A stretch of 64,000 nucleotides of DNA from Paramoeba atlantica (GCA_977017575.1 CDRNVI010000056.1:310001-374000), one strand, 5' to 3'; positions 30,029 to 40,374 are shown, numbered from the stretch's first letter. Notes: a model not told the origin generated them from the letters alone. Numbers and translations: made by a program.

Positions 30029-30414
30029 AGATACCCTTTAGAAACGTCTCCTGTCTTTAAATCCTCTCTTTTTTGAGTTTTTTTACTCCTTTCTTTTGGG
30101 TTTTTTCCAATTCTTTTCTTGCTTATGCCTTTTTCGTCTCCTTTTTATTTCAGCTATATCTCCCTTCCAGATCTTCACCAACTATTTTTGCTTTTCTTTG
30201 CTATTATATTTTTTCTAGATTGCCTCCTTTTTTCGAGTATACATACAGTATAGTTGAAGAAACCCCAGTTTTGCATCAAAGTTTGTCTCTCTTTTACAAG
30301 AAACAACACATTCAGAAACCTTTTTCTTTTTAAACCTTTTTCTTTTTAAACCTTTTTCTTTTGCCCTCTTGCCTTTCTTCTTCCCTCTCCCCTCCCCCCC
30401 CCTCTCCTACCCTG
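30029..30414. other. Pyrimidine-rich spacer
   Basis: T/C-rich sequence including a tripled AAACCTTTTTCTTTTT near 30315-30360. Its last part (CTCTCCTACCCTGTGTACC) resembles the junction between the Snf7 partial copy and the Snf7 gene, so an older copy may end here. Confidence 0.5.
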
Positions 30415-30860
30415 TGTACCTAATGTCATTCAATATCCATTGTAAAGTTTTAGTAAGTGAAACGCAGATCTTTAGAGGATAAACACTCTGAAAAATTTAC
30501 TTTCCACAACATTTTTTCATCTTTTTGCCCCATATTCTCAAATCGTACTCCATTTTACCCCCTTAGACCCCATTCCCACTCTCCTACCTGTCCATTCCTT
30601 ACCCCTCTACCATTTTATTTTCACCTCTAACACCAACCTCTCAACCTTTACTCTACCCAAAAGATCTACTCTTTTTTAACTCTCCACCACTTTCTTCACC
30701 TACGCTATCCGATCACAACACCCCCTATCCGATACACCCCCCTATCTACATCTACCCCCCCCCCCATGTCCTCCCTCCTCCGCTCCCTCCTCTCCCTTCT
30801 CACCCCTACCCCACCCCCAGGCGCCCCTACAGCCCCCCCCCACCCCCTCCCCCTCTTACC
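30415..30860 (+). pseudogene. Partial tandem copy of the Snf7/CHMP4 gene 5' region
   Basis: The region GTAAGTGAAACGCAGATC through the leader and first about 28 codons (ATG 30766; MSSLLRSLLSLLTPTPPPGA) repeats the region before and within the Snf7 gene (ATG 31115). It breaks off before the coiled-coil domain. ATG spacing is 349 bp. Same layout as upstream of adenylate kinase and ARL8. Confidence 0.85.
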
Positions 30861-31114
30861 CCTTGTACCTACAAATGCCATTCAATATTCACTGTCTTCT
30901 TCTGTGCTTCTTCTTCTTCTTCTTCTTCCTCTTCCTCTTCAATATCCACTGTAGTAAGTGAAACGCAGATCAGAGGATAAATACTCTGAAAGCTTTACTT
31001 TCCACAACATTTTTTCACACTTTTTCCCCATATTCTCAAATCGTACTCCATTTTACGCCTTAGACTCCATTCGGACTCTCCCCCTCCCGATCTATCTACA
31101 TCTACCCCCCCCCC

Positions 31115-31924
31115 ATGTCCTCCCTCCTCCGCTCCCTCCTCTCCCTTCTCACCCCTACCCCACCCCCAGGCGCCCCTACAGCCCCCCCCACCCCCCCTCC
31201 CCCCTCCCTGGACGAGCAGTGCAGCCTCATCGAGAAGCGACAGGCCGTGCTGGAGACCCAAATCGCCGCGGAGCACCAGAAGGCCAAGGAGGCGCTCGCG
31301 GCGGGGAACAAGACCACCGCCTCGGCCGCGCTGCACCGGCGGCAGATCTACGAGGCCCAGCTGCGGAAGCTGCAGGCCCAGGCGATGGGGCTGGAGCGGA
31401 TGAGGCTCGCGGTGGAGGAGACCCAGATGAACGCGGAGGTGTTCAAGGCCCAGCGCCTGGCGGCCGCGGATCTGGCCAAGCTGCAGGCGGAGATGGACCC
31501 GGGCGCCGTGGAGGAGGACGTGGAGCGCGTGCGGGAGTTAATGGAGAGGACCACGGAGGTGAGTGAGGCGTTGGGGGCGGCGGGGGTGGCGTTGGGGGAG
31601 GGGGGGGTGGATGAGGAGGGGGTGGAGAATGAGCTCGCGGCACTGGAGAAGGAGTTGTTGTTGGAGAAACTTGCGGGGGTGCGGGTGGGGGAGGCGTCGT
31701 TGTCGCCGCATGGGATGGTGGGGCTTGGGGAGGGGGGAAGCGAGGGGGTGGGGGAGTCGGTGGGAAGTGGGCTGCGTATGGGGTCCGGTGCGAGGGTAGA
31801 GAGCAGTCCCCGACGTGGGGTCACGCCGCACCGAGGTGTCGTAGGGGTAGAGACGCAGGCGCTGCGGCGGTATGAAGACACACAAGAGGAGTTGGAGGCT
31901 TTGGAACGGGAGTTAAATGCGTAG
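31115..31924 (+). CDS. SNF7: ESCRT-III subunit, Snf7/CHMP4 (Vps32) type
   Basis: A 269-residue Snf7-domain protein. After a Pro-rich linker (residues 12-30), a long helical region begins with LIEKRQAVLETQIAAEHQKA and ALHRRQIYEAQLRKLQAQ. It continues through NAEVFKAQRLAAADLAKLQA and VERVRELMERTTEVSEALG, then the acidic ENELAALEKELLLEKL near residues 170-185. This order matches CHMP4 (cf. the EELEQEEL region of the family). ESCRT-III filaments remodel membranes in multivesicular-body sorting and cytokinesis. The C-terminal about 85 residues are Gly/Ser-rich and end in a second short helix (ALRRYEDTQEELEALERELN) where a MIM-like motif may sit. Preceded by one partial 5' copy. Confidence 0.88.
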   Translation: MSSLLRSLLSLLTPTPPPGAPTAPPTPPPPSLDEQCSLIEKRQAVLETQIAAEHQKAKEALAAGNKTTASAALHRRQIYEAQLRKLQAQAMGLERMRLAVEETQMNAEVFKAQRLAAADLAKLQAEMDPGAVEEDVERVRELMERTTEVSEALGAAGVALGEGGVDEEGVENELAALEKELLLEKLAGVRVGEASLSPHGMVGLGEGGSEGVGESVGSGLRMGSGARVESSPRRGVTPHRGVVGVETQALRRYEDTQEELEALERELNA

Positions 31925-32159
31925 GTTTCGCTAATCTTTGTCTTCTTTGGACGGAGGTACTGTTGTTCGTTCGAAAGTATTGCGTACAATGGTTGAAAAT
32001 TCGTGTCCTCATCTAGATTTTTAAATTTTTTTAGAACGAATCTGCGCTCGTAGTGGTCATTACAGAATTGACAAATAAATGTTGTAGACGTGATACAATC
32101 ACTCCTCCCCTTTTACAATTATTTCTCAACAAAAGCAAGAATATGTTCTTCCCAACTGG

Positions 32160-32965
32160 TTCGTTAAAATGCTATGATGGTTTACAAAGTGGGACCACGA
32201 GAACCGTGAGCCCTGCCCTGAAAACCTTCACTGCATTTTAACAAACTAAGGGAGGAATGTTCACCATTTTTCCCTCGTAAACCGTTTTCTTGCACAAAAA
32301 TGTTTGGGTACGTCCCTCACATGCAACAAAAATGAGCAAAGCCGAATTTTTCTACACTTTTAAATCAAAGATCCGAATTTAAATCTATCTAATATCTTTT
32401 TTTGTTGTTTTTAATTTTGAACCATCCGAATTCACTACTAGGAACGGGTGTGCCAGTTTCCCTGACGGCCTCACAGTAAGGACTCAGACAGGCCTGCGGT
32501 CTGGAGGACCGACCCGGAACCTGGCACCAGCTCCCGTTCCCGACGTGGTCCTCAAACACGTCCGAGCCATCTTGGACAAGCGAAAACTGGTAGAGGCGTT
32601 AGGATCTCGCATCCCCAATCATCTGTGAGGGGCCTGGCTTGTCACCCTTGAAAGAGGGCGGCAACTTCCCAAAAAAAACTTTTCAGGAGGTACAACCTCC
32701 TGGGGGGGCCAGCGGCCAGCCCGGTGTTCTTCCTTCATGATCGTTTACAAAATGGGATCACGAGAACCGTGAGCCCCGCCCTGAAAACCTTCACTGCGTT
32801 TTAACGAACTAGGGAAAGAATGTCCACCATTTTTCCTTCGTAAATCGTTTTTTTTTTCACGAAAATGGTTGAGCCCATCCCTCACATGTAACAAAATGTG
32901 AGCAAAACCGAATATTTCGACACTTTTGAACCAGAGATCCGAATTTGGGCTGTTTTGTAGGGTTT
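32160..32965. repeat. Pair of about 215-bp direct repeats around a GC-rich insert
   Basis: Segments 32180-32395 and 32748-32965 align with about 85% identity by eye (shared: GAACCGTGAGCCC and CTGAAAACCTTCACTGC). Between them is GC-rich sequence with a possible long hairpin (GGAACGGGTGTGCCAG pairing with CTGGCACCAGCTCCCGTTCC). A short frame there (VVLKHVRAILDKRKLVEALG) hints at a decayed coding element. Identity unknown. Confidence 0.5.
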
Positions 32966-33137
32966 CGCTAGGTTTCTGAGAAGATTCACATCTCCCATGT
33001 AAGCACACGACTCTTCTCCATTTCCTTCTGATCCCCTCCTTTTCTTCTGATCCCTAAGTTACGCTTGAGGTTGATACCGCACCATGTATCTTTGGGACGC
33101 GCGTCTTCTTCATATTCGGTAGTTTGGCGCGGGGAAA

Positions 33138-33292
33138 GTTACCATAAATTGTACAAGCTACCATAAATTGTACAAGCTACCATAAATTGTACAAGTTACC
33201 ACAAATTGTACGCGAAAACTGGGTTTTCGAAAGTAACCATAAATTGTACAAGTTACCATAAATTGTACAATTTACAATAATTAAATAAATTG
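33138..33292. repeat. Iterons of TTACCATAAATTGTACAAG type
   Basis: Six or seven imperfect 19-bp units, one interrupted by a 30-bp spacer. Same unit length as the other arrays but a different sequence. No second inverted array of this type is visible; 33770-33785 and 39828-39845 hold single inverted partial units. Confidence 0.75.
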
Positions 33293-33932
33293 TACAGAAT
33301 TTACGCATGTCCAATGAGGAGGTTTTGTTCTGGGAATAAAAATATACAGAAAATCTTACTAAAATTACTGCACATATCACTAAAATTACTGTACATATCA
33401 GGAAACCAAAAAAAAAGAGAACGGGGAGAAGGTGTTATAGAGGGGTAAACTACTAAATACGGCTTCGCAAATTGCTCACGCGGGCCCTCGCCGTTTTCCG
33501 GCCGCGCGCACCCCCGCGCGGCCAAAAATGAGTACTAAAATTTGTTGTCAAGGTAGTTGGGCTTCATAACGGTAGGAGGGCTTTTGCCTCCACACGTGGG
33601 CTTCGCATAAAGATGGTCTTGCCTCCGGAAGAGTAAACTAGAGACATTTAAATGGAAAGTGCGTAATCCACCCATTTTCCTCTTTTTTAATGTTGATAGA
33701 GCTACATTTGTATGTCATGAGTGTTGTAGTTACTCGAACAAGGTCTTAGTTTTTTGGACTTATCCTGTGCAATTTATGGTTACTTTCTCACGGCTTGCAC
33801 CCCCCCCCCCTGAAAGTGCCGGAAAAAATCACCTTTCATAAGTTGCGCCACTTTTTTGTCAAGTTCTTATTTGACTCAAAGTGTCATATGCGGGTGAGAT
33901 TGGACCTCAAAGAGTCGGCCATGTCTCTAATT

Positions 33933-34022
33933 CGTTGACGGGTCAACCAAATGGCTGCCACTTCGTTGACAGTAAATCCGACTGTCAACGACGTGTTTGG
34001 TTGACCCGTCAACGAAGTAGAG
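33933..34022. repeat. Foldback repeat
   Basis: Arms CGTTGACGGGTCAACCAAA and complement, with a nested second pair (CGTTGACAGT / ACTGTCAACG). Short palindromic insertion. Confidence 0.7.
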
Positions 34023-34044
34023 ACGTACCCAAAGTGGGTGGAAG

Positions 34045-34486
34045 TCAAGGACTTTTGCATAAGTCAAGGACTTTTGCGGAACACCCAAGAATTTTTTTTG
34101 ATTTTCATTTTCCGTGCGTTCAGTATCCTACACTTCACTACATACGTTGACAACGCCTGCGTAGCGAAAACTACGAAATTCAGTGAGCTTCGCAAATTGC
34201 TTCCCACTAACGACGCACAGGGGAATCCTACGCGGGAAACGGCTCAGGCCCGCTCACGCGGGCCCTCGCCGTTTCGCGGCCGCGCGCACCCCCGCTCACG
34301 CGGGGGCCCCCGCGCGGCCAAAATGGGTACTAAAATTTGTTATCAAGGTAGTTGGGCTTCGCAAATTGCTTCCCATGAATCTAGAGAGAAGCACACGTAC
34401 AATAATTGCACGATTTTTGCTTCCGTTTGTAAGTCAAGGACTTTTTCACAAGTCAAGGACTTTTGCATAAGTCAAGGACTTTTGTG
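34045..34486. repeat. Iterons CTTATGCAAAAGTCCTTGA flanking a GC-rich block
   Basis: Two to three units at 34045-34085 and at 34432-34486, same orientation, on each side of a GC-rich block (34180-34415). That block is repeated inverted at 37405-37668. The block contains CGCTCACGCGGGCCC repeats and GCGCGGCC; a shorter copy lies at 33480-33560. Confidence 0.65.
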
Positions 34487-34560
34487 ACACCCAAGATTTT
34501 TTTTAGATTTTCATTTTCCATGCGCCAAGCAAGCCCGGTCCGTGAGCTAGCTTATGAGTA

Positions 34561-34993
34561 TATATAATAGTAGCGTAGCTCGCAAAGTAGTTTTTGGCAA
34601 TATACTTTTTGAAGAATCTGCATGCCTGCATGAGGGGTGACCCTCGTAAAATGGGCGAAAACGGCGAAAAACGACCATTTTTCACGAAATTGTCCAAAAA
34701 TGGTCATTTTTTGCGGTTTTCAAGGGGTTACCCCTTATATGAAAACCGCTCATTCAAAGTTTTGTGAGTACACACGAACAGCTTAAGACCTAAAGAAGGC
34801 CCTATGTGATTCCTTTTCAACATCACGCACAGTACAGAAATATCGTAAGGTCAACATCGCCGAAAAAAGTATTTTTTTGGCAAAATGTCATGCACATTGT
34901 TGCCTCCAAATATTCTCCCCAGGACCCAAACCAGGGAGTAATTCGGTAGTATAATGACAGATCTGTATGATGGTGCTATACATGAGTCGCAAT
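34561..34993. repeat. Dispersed non-coding element type 2, copy 2
   Basis: About 97% identical by eye to 6866-7292, same orientation. Its right end runs directly into TATAGGAATATTGCATAAG iterons of the type 1 element. Confidence 0.75.
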
Positions 34994-35002
34994 CGGTCAA
35001 AG

Positions 35003-35782
35003 TATAGGAATATTGCATAAGTATAGGAATATTGCATAGGTATAGGAATATTGCATAACTCTATTTTTGACCCCCCACCCCTTAATATGAGTTTCTTGAT
35101 TTCGGTAGACAATTATAACCGTTGTATAGATCTGCGATTACACTGTCGGGAAACCACCTATTTTTTGTAATTTGAAACAAATTTTTACAAAGTCAAGGGT
35201 GGTACATTTCTCGAAAATATACGATTTTTTTTATTTGTTACGTGCCTCATAGACTTGTATCCCCGGGAAAATGGAATACCGAACATATGGACGCTATAAC
35301 GTACCCTAATATGTCACTTTGAACTACTTTTAGTTCAAATGAAGACTTCACATATAAGGGGTGACCCTTCTAAAATGCCCCAAAATGGCCACTTTTCGTG
35401 GATTTTGCTTAAAAAAGCCCATTTTCACCTGTTTTTGGCTACTTTGGCGGGGTCACCCCCTATATACAACTTTTCCATTTTTAGAAAATGTGATGTACGT
35501 ATATACTTTGGAGTCTCATCTACAAGTAAAAGGATTTGTAAGATCCAATACAGGTGGGATCTTGCCAGGAGAAATTTTTCAAAAGTTAAAAAAAAGTTAG
35601 AGGGGCTCTGCAATATTCCTATACTTATGCAATATTCCTATACTTATGCAATATTCCTATACTTATGCAATATTCCTATACTTATGCAATATTCCTATAC
35701 TTATGCAATATTCCTATACTTATGCAATATTCCTATACTTATGCAATATTCCTATACTTATGCAATATTCCGATACTTCGGA
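35003..35782. mobile_element. Non-autonomous iteron-ended element type 1, copy 2
   Basis: Reverse-orientation copy of 2079-2818, with three iterons at the left, nine inverted iterons at the right and a near-identical core between. Copy number of the iterons differs between copies, so the arrays expand and contract. Confidence 0.8.
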
Positions 35783-36330
35783 ACAGCACATTCACATGCA
35801 TAAAGTTTTAGGCACGGATTTCAACTTTTGCCAAAAGTTGGTGCGGGGTGCTATGGGAACTCACCTTTACTCCCGGTGAGGCCCCGGAGTTGCGAGAGGC
35901 CTCCATACCCCACAACTACCACCTTCCCCCCTATTTAGCGGGGGAAATTTTGGGGGAAATGAGAGGCCGAACGCACGGAGGGGCCGGCCGGGCCACTGAG
36001 TCACGTGAAAGTGTGACACTCAAAAACTAAACCTAGATCTTGTTTACCCATCTGCACAACAGAACCGTAAATAGCACGTAAAGATGGTTGGCCGAGGTAC
36101 CGAATAAATTAACCTTTGCTCCCGGTGAGGCCCCGGAGTTGCGAGAGGCCTCCATACCCCACAACTACCACCTTCCCCCCCTATTTAGCGGGGGTCGCGC
36201 GAGCGACCCCTGATAAATGGGGGGAAGGTGGTAGTTGTTTTGGGGGAAATGAGAGGCCGAACGCACGGAGGGGCCGGCCGGGCCACTGAGTCACGTGAAA
36301 GTGTGACACCCAAAAACTAAACTTAGATCT
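35783..36330. repeat. Copies of the long-inverted-repeat arm sequence
   Basis: Two tandem-like copies (35800-36020 and 36115-36330) of the arm described at 1483-2050, including GAGGGGCCGGCCGGGCCACT. A further copy lies at 47640-47790. Confidence 0.7.
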
Positions 36331-36621
36331 TGTTTGCACAACAGAACCGTAAATGTCACGCAAAGATGGTTGGCCGGGGATTGTGGTTTGGCCGCAGGAT
36401 TGTGTATTTATTTTCCTATGCATTTTCACGTTCTTTACCTTTTTGGGGGCAAATTGTGAACGTCGACCAGAAAAGGGGCATTCTAACCACTGTCAACATG
36501 GGTAACCAACTTGAAGGTATACAGGATATGAAATGAAATAACCTATACTTTCTGCGGGAAGAAATTTCCTTCTGCGTGAAGAAATAACGACGGTACACAT
36601 GGACACAAAAAAAAACGAGCC

Positions 36622-37346
36622 TTACTCCGAGTCACTACTTTCGTCTTCTTCGTCGCGGTAGAAACTAACACCGGCTTGGGGGTACGTTCGTTGAGCTCTC
36701 AACGAAAATCCGGATTTTCGTTGAGTACTCAACGAACGTACCCTGTGACCGTAAAAAATCTGCAGGACCTTAGAGGGAGGAGGAAGAAAGATAGATAGAT
36801 AGAAATTCAGACCGTTTGTCTCCGTAAAGATGTGGTCTCCTACTTCCAGCGTAGGTCGCTGTGCGGGGGTTGATGATCTATGCATCACTGCCAACACGAG
36901 AGAGCAGAGCTCTCGACCATACAGGCAGCCTCCCGACTTAAAGGGACGTAGAGTACACTGAAGTACCCGTTGACCGGCGATCACTAAGTTGTTACCAACT
37001 TTGGTTAGTGAGGACCAGTCCCCCGCGCGCCTTAGTAGAAAGGAGGAAGAAAGGCCCAACTGTGAGCGAAGCCCACGCCTGCAAGCAAGGCCCAACTGTG
37101 AGCGAAGCCCACTACTGGTGGCAAAAGCCCCCGTTTGCGAGCAAGGCCCAACTGTGAGCGTAGCCCTGGGACATAATTATATTTTTTGGCGACCCGCGCG
37201 CTCCATGCGGAGGTGGTGGAAATTGGCACGGCGGGCGGAGGAGGAGTTGGCATCACGGTCTTCTTTTTCCGGCGGGCAGGAGGGAGCGGCAAAATCTCAG
37301 GAGCTACTCCTGATTCTTTTGCTTTGGAGCGTGTGAACACTCCCAT
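36622..37346 (-). pseudogene. Unknown protein gene (MGVFTRSKAKE), headed by SL-like sequence, interrupted by repeats
   Basis: Minus-strand frame starting MGVFTRSKAKESGVAP at 37346, then Pro-rich (PTPPPPAVPIS). About 160 bp of inserted AAGGCCCAACTGTGAGCG-type tandem repeats changes the frame. The second frame continues from about 37040 to 36622 (VIAGQRVLQCTLRPFKSGGC; PTLEVGDHIFTETNG) and ends acidic (DEEDESSDSE). A 65-bp palindrome (36679-36743) is inserted within it. I do not recognise the family. A decayed relative lies at 56863-57280. SL-like sequence ends 24 bp before the ATG, consistent with a retrocopy of a trans-spliced mRNA. Confidence 0.5.
36679..36743. repeat. Palindrome, GGTACGTTCGTTGAG type
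   Basis: A near-perfect 65-bp foldback built from CTCAACGAAAATCCGGATTT. Related copies lie at 38083-38117 (short form) and 41599-41656. The first two sit inside coding frames. Confidence 0.75.
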
Positions 37347-37369
37347 GAAAGGTAAAAAAAGTAAATAAT

Positions 37370-37408
37370 CAACAAGGTACAGAAACTATATCTTTATCGT
37401 TAAAGATT
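37370..37408 (-). other. Spliced-leader-like sequence upstream of the MGVFTRSKAKE frame
   Basis: Thirty-two bases (37370-37401), one mismatch to the copy at 42090. The dispersed repeat in which it sits is uninterrupted at 34385-34415, so the junction can be placed just after ACGTACAATAAT, giving an SL unit of 36-39 nt. Confidence 0.7.
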
Positions 37409-37668
37409 ATTGTACGTGTGCTTCTCTCTAGATTCGTGGGAAGCAATTTGCGAAGCCCAACTACCTTGATAACAAATTTTAGTACCCATTTTGGCCGCGC
37501 GGGGGCCCCCGCGTGAGCGGGGGTGCGCGCGGCCGCGAAACGGCGAGGGCCCGCGTGAGCGGGCCTGAGCCGTTCCCCGCGTAGGATTCCCCTGTGCGTC
37601 GTTAGTGGGAAGCAATTTGCGAAGCTCACTGAATTTCGTAGTTTTCGCTACGCAGGCGTTGTCGCTAC
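37405..37668. repeat. GC-rich dispersed block, inverted copy
   Basis: Reverse complement of about 34160-34415. With that copy it forms a 3-kb-spaced inverted pair. It is cut on its left by the SL-headed insertion. Confidence 0.75.
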
Positions 37669-37669
37669 G

Positions 37670-37737
37670 CAGGTCCGTTGAAGCTGAGGTGCTAAAACCG
37701 TTGAAGCTGAGGTGCTAAAACCGTTGAAGCTGAGAGT
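37670..37737. repeat. Triple 23-bp tandem repeat
   Basis: Three copies of CCGTTGAAGCTGAGGTGCTA followed by AAA. From 37738 to 38085 I see only repeat fragments and a small CGTACACTTTACGTACG palindromic tract. Confidence 0.7.
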
Positions 37738-38100
37738 CGACACTCCCAAACTATGCCAGCAAGAAGGCAAGGGGTCAAGGAGCACTGCTTTTGGCAGTGT
37801 CGGGGATTGCAAGCGCACTGTGGACCTGTGTTTACCACTTCCGCAGGATTGTCCAGAGGCAAGGCCCAACTGTGAGCGTAGCCCTGGGACATAATTATAT
37901 TCTGCAGGTATCATAGGGGGGGGTAGGTTTCAAAGGGGGGTACAAAATCTCTTCGAAGAAGTCTTCCCGCCAAGCTTCTTCACATGACGAAGATACCGTT
38001 TCTGTAAAAATGTGAAACTAATCGGTGCGTACACTTTACGTACGCACACTTGACGTACGTCAACGGGATTTTGGACGGTAGATTTCCGTTCGTTGAGTAC

Positions 38101-39126
38101 TCAACGAACGTACCCCCAACCCCTAACACCTTTGCAGAATGTACGAATATCTTGGAAGATGCGACGTACACGGGAACCTCCGTTGACAGAGAGTGTCGCG
38201 TTAGCAATTTCTGCGAAAAACTTCATTCGGTGAGCGCGAGATATTTCATCGTTGCCAAGACGGCCCCCACGAGCTTTGAGTTCCTTTTTGAGGAGGCCAT
38301 TGGCATGTTCCACGGTATTAGTGTGGATGCCGGAGACTGTTACCCAATGTTTTCGATGGTTTACGGCCCCATGGCGCCATTCCCGATTTAGACACTTGCT
38401 GGCACCAGCGCAGTCCGTATATATTTGGCAACGGGAGTTCTTGACAAGATGGCGCACATGAACGGTCATAGTGGCAGCATCTGTGCTTTCCAGGTACTTT
38501 ACAAATATCTCTTTCATGGGACCTTCTTCATCTGGGATCTCATCGCAGTGTACCAAAGTATGGTACCAAGAGGAACCATCGCGTCGGACTCTTTTCCCTC
38601 GACCGCACCCCATTCGCTTGATCCGGGAAACGCACGTTTCGTCCTTTTGCATGAAAAGAACTGTGCCCTGTGAAGCGTCGAAGCGCATGTCGTGCGCAGT
38701 GCTAATAATGTATTCGAAGAACTGAAACAATTTGACAATTGTAAGCTTGCCAAGAGTACATTCGCGGGAAACTTGTTGAAGGGACATACCCTCGATGAGA
38801 CCGTACAACACGATGAGTGTGTCCTTAATACTCCGTTTGCTTTTTAAATTAAATAAGGGTTCCATCGCACTGTAACGTGCTCTACACTCTGTAGTTTCCA
38901 CGTAAGGACAATACCAATGGGAACCATCATGTACACACATGATTTCCTTGGTGTCATGATACTTGACTTTGTGGCACCACACCTGCTGGGCAACAAGTTT
39001 GTGATTCTTGAGCCAACGTGATAAAAGTTCTTCAGTACTGTCCGCAAAACTGGAGAAAGAGATGTTCTTTATACATTCGAACTCCTCACACCCCTCGCAA
39101 AACCAATTCACGGGATTTTGTGACAT
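38101..39126 (-). CDS. ISXO2/IS1595-like DDE transposase
   Basis: About 341 residues from ATG 39126 (MSQNPVNWFCEGCEEFECIK). The N-terminal half has a CEGC motif and an HTH-like stretch (GMSLQQVSRECTLGKLTIVK). The catalytic part shows FMQKDETC (first D), IYTDCAGASKCLN (second D) and GIHTNTVEHANGLLKKELKA (the H-T-N-x-x-E block typical of ISXO2-like proteins). It continues to SVNGGSRVRRIFQDIRTF. The last residues come from a short palindrome (38083-38117) that supplies the stop. Five inverted 19-bp iterons abut the start codon side. The family is the eukaryotic-bacterial IS1595/Merlin-related group. It may be active or recently inactivated; the 3' terminus of the element is unclear. Confidence 0.82.
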   Translation of the reverse strand: MSQNPVNWFCEGCEEFECIKNISFSSFADSTEELLSRWLKNHKLVAQQVWCHKVKYHDTKEIMCVHDGSHWYCPYVETTECRARYSAMEPLFNLKSKRSIKDTLIVLYGLIEGMSLQQVSRECTLGKLTIVKLFQFFEYIISTAHDMRFDASQGTVLFMQKDETCVSRIKRMGCGRGKRVRRDGSSWYHTLVHCDEIPDEEGPMKEIFVKYLESTDAATMTVHVRHLVKNSRCQIYTDCAGASKCLNREWRHGAVNHRKHWVTVSGIHTNTVEHANGLLKKELKARGGRLGNDEISRAHRMKFFAEIANATLSVNGGSRVRRIFQDIRTFCKGVRGWGYVR

Positions 39127-39137
39127 GATTAGACGGC

Positions 39138-39255
39138 TATGCAATATTCCTATACTTATGCAATATTCCTATATTTATGCAATATTCCTATACTTATGCA
39201 ATATTCCTACATTTATGCAATATTCCTATATTTATGCAATATTCCTATACTTCCA
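39138..39255. repeat. Six inverted 19-bp iterons next to the ISXO2-like gene
   Basis: Complement of TATAGGAATATTGCATAAG, with a few C/T variants. Directly upstream of the transposase ATG, the same relationship as at 1621-1795. Confidence 0.9.
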
Positions 39256-39299
39256 CCGTCGCAATCGACCAACTCATATAAAGGGGGTCCCTGCTAAAA

Positions 39300-39540
39300 A
39301 TTGACTTCTGCAAAAGTCCTTGACTTACGCAAAAGTCCTTGACTTACGCAAAAGTCCTTGACTTTGACCCCCAAAGTGTCTTCCTGGACCTTTTTTTAAC
39401 AAGGGAAGATTTTGTGTATAAGGGGTACCCCCTCAAAACGGCACTTTTCGGCCTAAAATGGCCGATTTTGGGCAAAAAGCACCATTTTTACCCGCTTTTG
39501 GTCATTTTGAAGGGGTCACCCCTGATACTGAAATGTCGTT
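39300..39540. repeat. Iterons plus type 3 non-coding core
   Basis: Three AAGTCCTTGACTTACGCAA units (39305-39365), then a core with GGGGTACCCCC and GGGGTCACCCC palindromes and repeated AAAATGGCC motifs. Same plan as types 1 and 2 with different sequence. From 39541 to 40226 I see no gene. Confidence 0.65.
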
Positions 39541-40226
39541 CTTTGAAAGAAAAAGCATGGGGAAGGTACATAGAGGTCTTCTTTATGCGTAATTGAGTCT
39601 GGTTTGGATTATACGTCACGGATCTAGGTGTGGTCTGCTTTTTTCGAAGCGTTTTCGCAAAAAAATGCATTTTTTGAGACCGCCAAAAGTGCTTATAATA
39701 GAATCGTAGATGTGGGGAAAATCAAGCAAAGAATAGTTCAGACAGTGAATTTTGATTGTCCAGCACCGAAACTACGTTTTTCATTAAAGTCACATAAAGG
39801 GTCCAAATCCGAATTTTTGTCTATGCAATTTATGGTAACTTGTACAACGATGGGTAACTTTGCCCGTTTGGCGCAGTGTACTTGGTAGGCATAAAGTGAT
39901 CTCTTTACGACTTCATGCCGCTCAGGCTGAACGTAGCTGGTCCGGAAAGGTTTCACCGAGGTTTCGCGAGGCCCCCAAACGAAAAAAGGCGAATCACATC
40001 GGATTTCTCCGGTTGGGTTCTCCGCATTTGGTGTTTCGAGATCGATTAGGAACGCAACTCGGCCAAATCTTGGCGATGGGAAGCAGTACAATAGTTGGCT
40101 ACAGTTAGCTGGTTACAGTAGTTGGTATTTTAGAGAATTTTTTAGAGTTGGCATTTTTTAGAGTCGTGCGTGGAGTTATCGGAAATCCGGAACCCCGTCG
40201 CCCGGTCTCTGCATTTTTTCGGAAAA

Positions 40227-40299
40227 TGCGAACTGTGAGGATCGAACTCACGACCTTGGGATTATGAGACCCACGCGCTGCCGACTGCGCCAAATTCGC
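40227..40299 (-). tRNA. tRNA-Met (CAT)
   Basis: Acceptor GCGAATT/AGTTCGC, anticodon stem TGGGT/TCCCA, loop CTCATAA with anticodon CAT, T-arm GTGAG-TTCGATC-CTCAC, discriminator A. The G1-C72 pair and T54-T55 suggest elongator type, but initiator cannot be excluded. Confidence 0.92.
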
Positions 40300-40374
40300 C
40301 CCTCTCGTTCGACGCATAAGCTCTAGATTCATTCTTGTTTTCATGTCACAAGGCGTGACTTCGCCGGTGTTGAT

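Noticed and set aside
37985-38006. A fifth SL-like match (GAAGATACCGTTTCTGTAAA)
   Set aside because: Only about 17 bases match and the diagnostic CCTTGTTG end is missing; it could be chance.
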